The translations under genes were made by a program, and so were the position numbers. A stretch of 64,000 bases of DNA from Torreya grandis (taxonomy: Eukaryota > Streptophyta > Pinopsida > Cupressales > Taxaceae), in the NCBI GenBank assembly GCA_037957365.1, contig JARHVA010000666.1:559501-623500 (forward strand). Direction: 5' to 3'. Below are positions 58,274-64,000 of this stretch, piece by piece. Each line of letters opens with the position of its first letter. Positions within the stretch are counted from its first letter, which is position 1. Under the pieces are notes generated by a model that saw only the letters and a list, made by a program, of their open reading frames with translations, was not told where the DNA came from and made no database searches.

Positions 58274-60866
58274 ATGGGTCACACTTAATCACAATCCACT
58301 TTCAACTAGGCCTAAGTCACTTTTAGGTCTTATGGAGACCCATTTAGCTCTTTGACACATCTACAAGAAAATAAAGAACACAAAAATATTTTACAATAGC
58401 ATGGACCCATTATACATGATCTATATGTCCTCCTTAAGTGCTAACATCCATCACAATACCCTTTTTCTTAAGCACAATTCACTCAAATAACTCTCTATAC
58501 ACATAGTCATCATGAATGAATACACAATCAACCTATAAACCTTTATTCATACTGCATAAGATTAAAAAAACCTTTAAAATACACACATAGCATCTTTATG
58601 GAGTCTATAACATTCCCCAATATTCAATTAATCAATATATATCAAGACAACATCAACATAAGCTCAAATACTCTTCTCAAGTCACTTATAGAACAAGCAC
58701 AAAAACATAGTCAACTTTTAATATTCATAAATATGTTTATACATACTTTAAAATATTAAAATACATATTTATAAATGTGCCTTAGAGTCATCTACTACTT
58801 TTATTTTTATTTCATGAGAAAATTCATCTTCTATGAAAAGATATGGCCCAAAGATCAGACACTAGTTTTTCCCTTTATAAAATTCAAATATTTAAATGAC
58901 AATGGTCATAGTTAAACTTCAAACACAATGCTTGCATCTCATGTCCTCTCATATTTGGGTCAATCTCACATAGTCGATCTAGTCTAAAATTTAATGCATA
59001 TTCGACTAAATACAAATGTTAAACATCTTCCACTTTGACCTCATCTCATGCACTCTAGGAATGTTGACTTATTATGCACCATCGATCTCTATAGACCAGC
59101 CAAGTCCTTATCAAGCACCATGTACCATTCAATCAATCTATATGATCACCCATGAGTCATTAGATATTTATCATATACCATTTTTTAGTTGTTAAATTTT
59201 GGACACTTGTCCTTATCATGTAGCTTCCTAAGATTTTGGACCACACACGCTCTATTGATCTTCTGATACTTGCTCGATCTTTACCTCTGCTAAACAGTTA
59301 TCACATTAACCTATTTGACTCTACACACACTATAGATCTTAATTTTATGAACTCCCATGAGCTTTTATATCTCCAATAGGTATAGATATTTAACATTGAG
59401 CAAAAATGACTAAGTATGGGGACCAATGCTCATCTACTTGGAAGGCCTACTTTGGACCTTAATAACTTCTTTTGTACTTAGACGCATGATCTTAAATTTG
59501 GACCATATGATTTCCTTTCAAACAGGAATATATCCGTGCATCAAAATTCTCCTAAAACCTTCACATGTGTGAGATAAAATTCCATTAAAATTCCTTCTCA
59601 AAAACTTCTATTACAGAGCCAACTATGCTTAGAATTTGTCTATGAGACCAACTTTGCTCCTACATAAATTTTGTCATGCTTCAATGCATAATCTAAAATT
59701 TAGTTCAGAATAACTATGCTCAAAAATGGAAAAACTCATATGATCAGTTTCTCTTGACACCTTCACATGTTTAAGATATAACACCATCAAAATTCTTACT
59801 CAACTCTTCTTGCCATATTACAAATTTGGCCAAGTATGGGAAAACGCTATCAAAATGTCTAAGAGCCCAACTTTGCACATGCATATATTTTGATGCACTT
59901 CAATGCATGATCTAAAATTTAGTGCATATAAAATAGAAATAAAAATGAACAAATCCATATGATCATTTTATCTAGATAACTTCACATGTGTGAATGCTGA
60001 CATCATCAACATGCTTATTTAGCTTTACTTGAACCCTTTGTAAATTTGGCTAAGTATGGGAAAATAGTGAATTCTATTTGAGTAGCCAACTTTCCATCCT
60101 CATGTATTTGACCATGCTTCGATGCATGACCTAAGATCTACCACATAATAACTAGAGACTAATGTGATCACAGCTATATGACCAACTACCCTTGACTCAC
60201 TTCCATGTGGCAATGGTGATATCATCAAACTACCTACTCAGATTTTCTGCCATTAAACCCAAACTATCTAGATGCAAACTATGGACTACTAGATGAATTC
60301 CACTTATGCACACAATCTCTCCAAGTATAGATAACATCTTAGGGAACTCTTTCACATACTCTAATCATCATACTTATCCCTGAACATCTCTAATCATTCT
60401 AAAACTGAAGATCAACCAAGTCTCCTTTAAGCACACTAGGACAAGCATATTGCACACTTTGTCATTATTAATTAGGCTATCAAAGCACTTCATCCACTCA
60501 CGAGGACACCTCTATGATATCACCATGACATCACTGACAACTCTCTAATAGAGAGCACCAAAGAAATTAATGGATGTGAGAACCATATGAAAAAATAAAA
60601 CTAAGATAATATAAAAATGATTAAAAAAATAAAACTAAGATAATATAAGAATAAATAAGTCAATAAAAAAGAAAAAAATAATTAATTTGAGTGTTTTTAA
60701 AAATTATGAAGACAATAAACAAGCAAAAAAATAATTAACTAAAGGTTTTTAGACATTTTGAATAGGCAAATGGACCCACTTAACTCATATGGATAAGTGT
60801 TATTTTTTATTTCAATTAATATATTTGATAAAATAATAAATAAATTATTTTTTTAGAGTTATTACA
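58274..60866 (-). repeat. 3' LTR of element F, inner part (probable)
   Basis: The minus strand starts TGTAATAACTC at 60866, immediately after a purine-rich tract (AAAAAGGGCCT, 60867-60890) that follows the RT remnant. No coding domain lies inside. It runs to 58274, where element E interrupts it. The partner LTR is outside the window, so the call rests on the PPT-TG junction. Confidence 0.5.
59480..60265. repeat. Degenerate tandem repeat, about 200-220 bp period
   Basis: About four units, marked by CTTCACATGTGTGA-like words at 59559, 59761, 59980 and 60200, each followed by a CATCAAAATTCTTACTCA-like stretch, a GGCCAAGTATGGG-like word and TGCATGATCTAAAATTTA. Confidence 0.65.
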
Positions 60867-60894
60867 AGGCCCTTTTTAAACCCAAATTTCCCCT

Positions 60895-61335
60895 AATGTG
60901 TAAGAGAATGAACCCCATTCCATTATGAATGTGGTTTTGGTCCTATCCTATTTTGTGATGGGTATCTGATGGTAACTATTGAATCCATCTATGAATGAGA
61001 ACACTTCATACCCTACAACAACCTCTAAATCTTCATATATGAAGAGAATGGGAAATGGGTCATTGACATAAGCATCATTAAGGATTCAGTAGTCTCTATA
61101 GATGTGTATCTCCCTAGTATTTTTTAGTTGTACTACCATGGGGCTAACCCAGTGAGCTTTTTTGATTGGTAATATAATTCCTACTTCCAACATGTGATCT
61201 ATTTCATCTTTCACTTTCATCTTCATGTTTGGTTCTAGCCTATATGGTCTCTCCTTGATTGGTCATGTGTACTCCTTTAGCTCTATGTGCATCTTCCCTA
61301 AATAAGGATTAACACCTTTGAATTTTTTGAAGGTT
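60895..61335 (-). pseudogene. Truncated reverse transcriptase of element F
   Basis: The minus strand reads FKGVNPYLGKMHIELKEYT, PIKERPYRLEPNMKMKVKDE, IDHMLEVGIILPIKKAHWVS and PMVVQLKNTREIHIY. Then come VNDPFPILFIYEDLEVVVGY, EVFSFIDGFNSYHQIPITK and KTTFIMEWGSFSYT. The MPFGL block and the catalytic YLDD box that should follow are absent, because the sequence passes into a purine tract and LTR-like start at 60890-60866. Two or three stops lie in the retained part. Confidence 0.88.
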
Positions 61336-61339
61336 ATAA

Positions 61340-62900
61340 TAAGTACATCATGATAGTCTCTAATCAACAATAAAACCTCTGAGATATCTATTGTGTCCAA
61401 TGGTATTCAACATGTGCCATTTTATGTCCATCTTCTATGCCAATATTCTCTATGTTCCTTTAATGGATCCTAGTATATCATGCATTCTTCTTCAAGAATG
61501 AAATTGTAAATTATCCATTCTCAATCACATTCTAGGAACTATATGTGTCACAACTTTGCCTCCTATATTTCATCTATGACTAGTTCTAGTAGATGTTCCA
61601 ACTCTCTCTTTGGATCAAAGAGATACCCTATATCCATTTAGTCCTCATTATCCATTCTAGAGGATTGCTCATCCTCATCCTATATCATATGGTAGGGTTG
61701 AATCCATGTTTGGGCCTCACCTTGAAAAACTTCCTAAAGTTGTAGGATGTGTGTCAAGTTTTTATGTGATTTTGTATAAACTTGGTTCCAATTGTGTTGG
61801 TAAGTCTTTAACTCTTCTATGGCACATAAAGGTTTTCATATTTTATAAAGCTACTCATACTTGAGGGTTATCACTCTCAAAGATGAATGTTTAAATGAAA
61901 TCATAGTGGATCTATGCCCAATGCTTTGTTTCCCTTCTTTGTTCATGATGGATATACCATGTTGTATGGAAAAAAACTAGGGTATAGATGAAGTTATGTA
62001 TCTAGTAGTTAGGAATGATAGAATCTAACATCCATACCTCAATAAACCTATACACATGCAATTATAGGCATTCACCCTCATAATAGATAAGGCATTTTAT
62101 TCTGATAGTATTTGGTAGTTAGAATCAAGCTACTAATAGTCTACACACTTCTTCCCACATTAAATACTCATCCCTATGGATGGCCTACCAATTCATAATA
62201 ATTCCATTCATCATAAATTCGATGGTGCTAACCCTCTAGTTCACATCTGGTACATACTATTAAAATCATAAGATGAACTCACCACCATCCTTTGTAGTAA
62301 AATACTAGGGTATTTATCACTCATTCGCAAAGACCATTCATAAAGGTTGCAACTCATGATCTCCTTTTGCCCATTTAAGTACATGGGTGTCCGAGTCTCC
62401 ACTTATTGAAGAAGTTATGTGCCATGGAAGAACACCCTCTATACTTGGTTCTATGTAGTCTTGTTTAGTATGACCTATTTGATATATAAAATTTATATCA
62501 AATTGTGTTGGATATCTTACCATAATTAATAGCACATCCTCTTCAACCTTCTAAGGGATCTCCAAGGTATTCAACCACATTTTTCCCAAGATCTATTCTA
62601 TGTTGAGAATCTAAGTCTATGAAATAGTGTTTTTGTAGAGGAAATTCTACTTTATTGCTCATAGAGCCTTCTACTTGTCTTTAATTGTGACCTTCATCAA
62701 GCTAGCATTGGTACCACCATAGAGTGATTATGTCTCTTTTGGGATGATGTAAAGCCTATATTTAGTCTTGTTCAGAGGAATGACAATGATCCTATCATCT
62801 TGATGAGACTCTAACTAATTCATGACCATGTTGATAGTCATAAACCCATTATAGGCCCACTTATTCCCTATCAACACAGGGTATTGAGCCTCATCTATCT
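61340..62900 (-). pseudogene. Decayed pol linker of element F
   Basis: The minus strand has short in-frame pieces directly after protease (AQYPVLIGNKWAYNGFMTIN at about 62880-62830, RIIVIPLNKTKYRLYIIPKE near 62770, SLYGGTNASLMKVTIKDK near 62720). A 65-codon open stretch (62535-62338) has no recognised domain. The remainder to 61340 shows none. Confidence 0.5.
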
Positions 62901-63160
62901 TCATATTGATCACTTTGAAATAACCTCATAGATTGAGTTTTGTGACTTTGATTTCTGTATCCTCTAGGTAATCAATAGGTTTGACCCTTCCATAGTTTGC
63001 AAGGTTGAGCATGATAGGATTATAGCTCAACACAAGTCTTCCCAAGGCTTTCCAAGTGGATATGGGGATCATATTTATAGTGCTTCCAAAGTTGAATATA
63101 GCATTAGGTATTTCATACCTAGATAGATCTATTCCCATCCTTGCATCAATGTCCTAAGGT
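62900..63160 (-). pseudogene. Aspartic protease remnant of element F
   Basis: The frame 63138-62926 contains IPNAIFNFGSTINMIPISTW, KALGRLVLSYNPIMLNLANY and GRVKPIDYLEDTEIKV. This is the retropepsin pattern of plant Ty3/gypsy elements (D-x-G-S/A-S-x-N.MP...W..LG..L.P....L.LA......P.G), with the catalytic Asp replaced by Asn. Confidence 0.8.
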
Positions 63161-63164
63161 CTTT

Positions 63165-64000
63165 TGGTCTTTAAAACCAAACCAACTTATTCATTCACTG
63201 TTGACCTTTCTACGCACATTCTAGTAGGTTATGGATCATGTTCATGATGTTTTAGGTGATATCTTAATTATGTAGTGTATTGAGGAGTATCATTAAATCC
63301 ATCAATGTAATGACAAACCTATCCTATCTAGTACATGCACTTTATACCCATACATTTGTGTGTCAAGAGCTACATCATCTCCTTTATTTATCCCTTAGCA
63401 TTGAATTATCTTCAAAATCTATGCAATTTCTTACATTAGGATTTTTTTAGTGGTAGGCTCAAGATATGTCTAGTTTTTCTTTTTTAATACCCAAGTCTTT
63501 AGGCATTTATAATGGAGGTAATCCCTATTTTGCATGTAGTTGTGTAAGTATTACATATAATGTGGCATCTTCCCTCAATTGTACATGAATCATATTAAAA
63601 TTTATAATAGGTATCTCCATTCATTATATTTATAATATTGGATAGTCTTTTGTATTATGATACTCTATCACCCTATAGTATGCACAGTAAGGTTACCTCT
63701 AGGGATTTATAGGGCAATTTCTCTGCACATGGTTTAGTTATCTACAAAGATAAAAATGAATGGGTGGGATGGGCCCATCATTTCCTCAGCCTCTTTGTAC
63801 ACCACCTTGATATCCTCCTCAATATCCTCCTCTATTATCCTAAAATCTTGATCCACCTTGGTGATATTATTGCTTGAAATTTTTGGTGCTCTATGATGTA
63901 TTCCATCCTTGTTGTTGTGGATATTCATTAAATCCAATCACTTGTATTTTTTGTGGGTTTAGGGCCCATCCTAACTATTGCACTTGAGAAATCACAAGAT
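63165..64000 (-). other. Upstream part of element F, mostly unreadable
   Basis: One 67-codon open stretch (63937-63734) with acidic repeats (RIIEEDIEEDIKVVYKEAEE) may be part of gag or a linker. The rest carries dense stops in all frames. Confidence 0.4.

Larger units (their letters stand above)
60867..64000 (-). mobile_element. Element F: deletion derivative of a Ty3/gypsy element, 5' part beyond the window
   Basis: On the minus strand the protease-like domain (63150-62900) is followed by a long decayed stretch and an RT N-terminal half (61335-60895) that stops abruptly at a PPT and LTR start. RH and INT are absent. Upstream sequence continues past the window edge. The RT block style differs from A, B and E, so it belongs to another Ty3/gypsy lineage. 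Confidence 0.72.

Noticed and set aside
1..64000. CRISPR-like or bacterial defence system, tRNA or rRNA genes
   Set aside because: No regularly spaced identical repeats, no prokaryotic gene organisation and no recognisable structural RNA.

Overview
The window looks like intergenic DNA from a land plant with a large genome. It is AT-rich and CpG-poor, and it is filled with old, nested Ty3/gypsy LTR retrotransposons. I see no bacterial-style operons, rRNA, tRNA or CRISPR. All coding remnants carry in-frame stops and frameshifts, and many stops look like decayed CAG, CAA, CGA or TGG codons. The species cannot be read from the sequence. Slow retroelement removal, as in conifers or some giant-genome lilioids, would fit.

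Layout. (1) Element A, minus strand, runs from the window edge to about 9706, with the order 5' LTR, PBS, gag, PR, aRH, RT, RH, INT. (2) 9707-22250 is mostly featureless. It holds microsatellites, two local duplications and one four-exon host-gene remnant at 17589-18850 (minus). (3) A nest fills 22251-64000. Element F, minus strand, is oldest: PR plus a truncated RT at 60895-63150, with a 3' LTR starting at 60866. Element E, minus strand, 23081-58273, sits inside that LTR. Element B (plus, 46663-57432, same family as A) is inserted in E's 5' LTR. Element D (minus, 29358-34934, gag-PR only) is inserted in E's 3' region. Without B and D, E was about 18.8 kb.

A, B and E resemble the Tat branch of Ty3/gypsy, which carries a second, plant-type RNase H (aRH). 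E has the usual RT-RH-aRH-INT order. A and B both have aRH between protease and RT, so this order belongs to their family. E also carries a plant mobile domain (PMD) reading frame antisense to its pol, between INT and the 3' LTR. A, B and E share a PBS core. D uses an initiator-Met PBS.

No intact gene was found. The strongest structural calls rest on LTR pairs, target-site duplications, PBS/PPT sites and domain motifs read directly from the sequence. Domain edges are approximate because of the decay.
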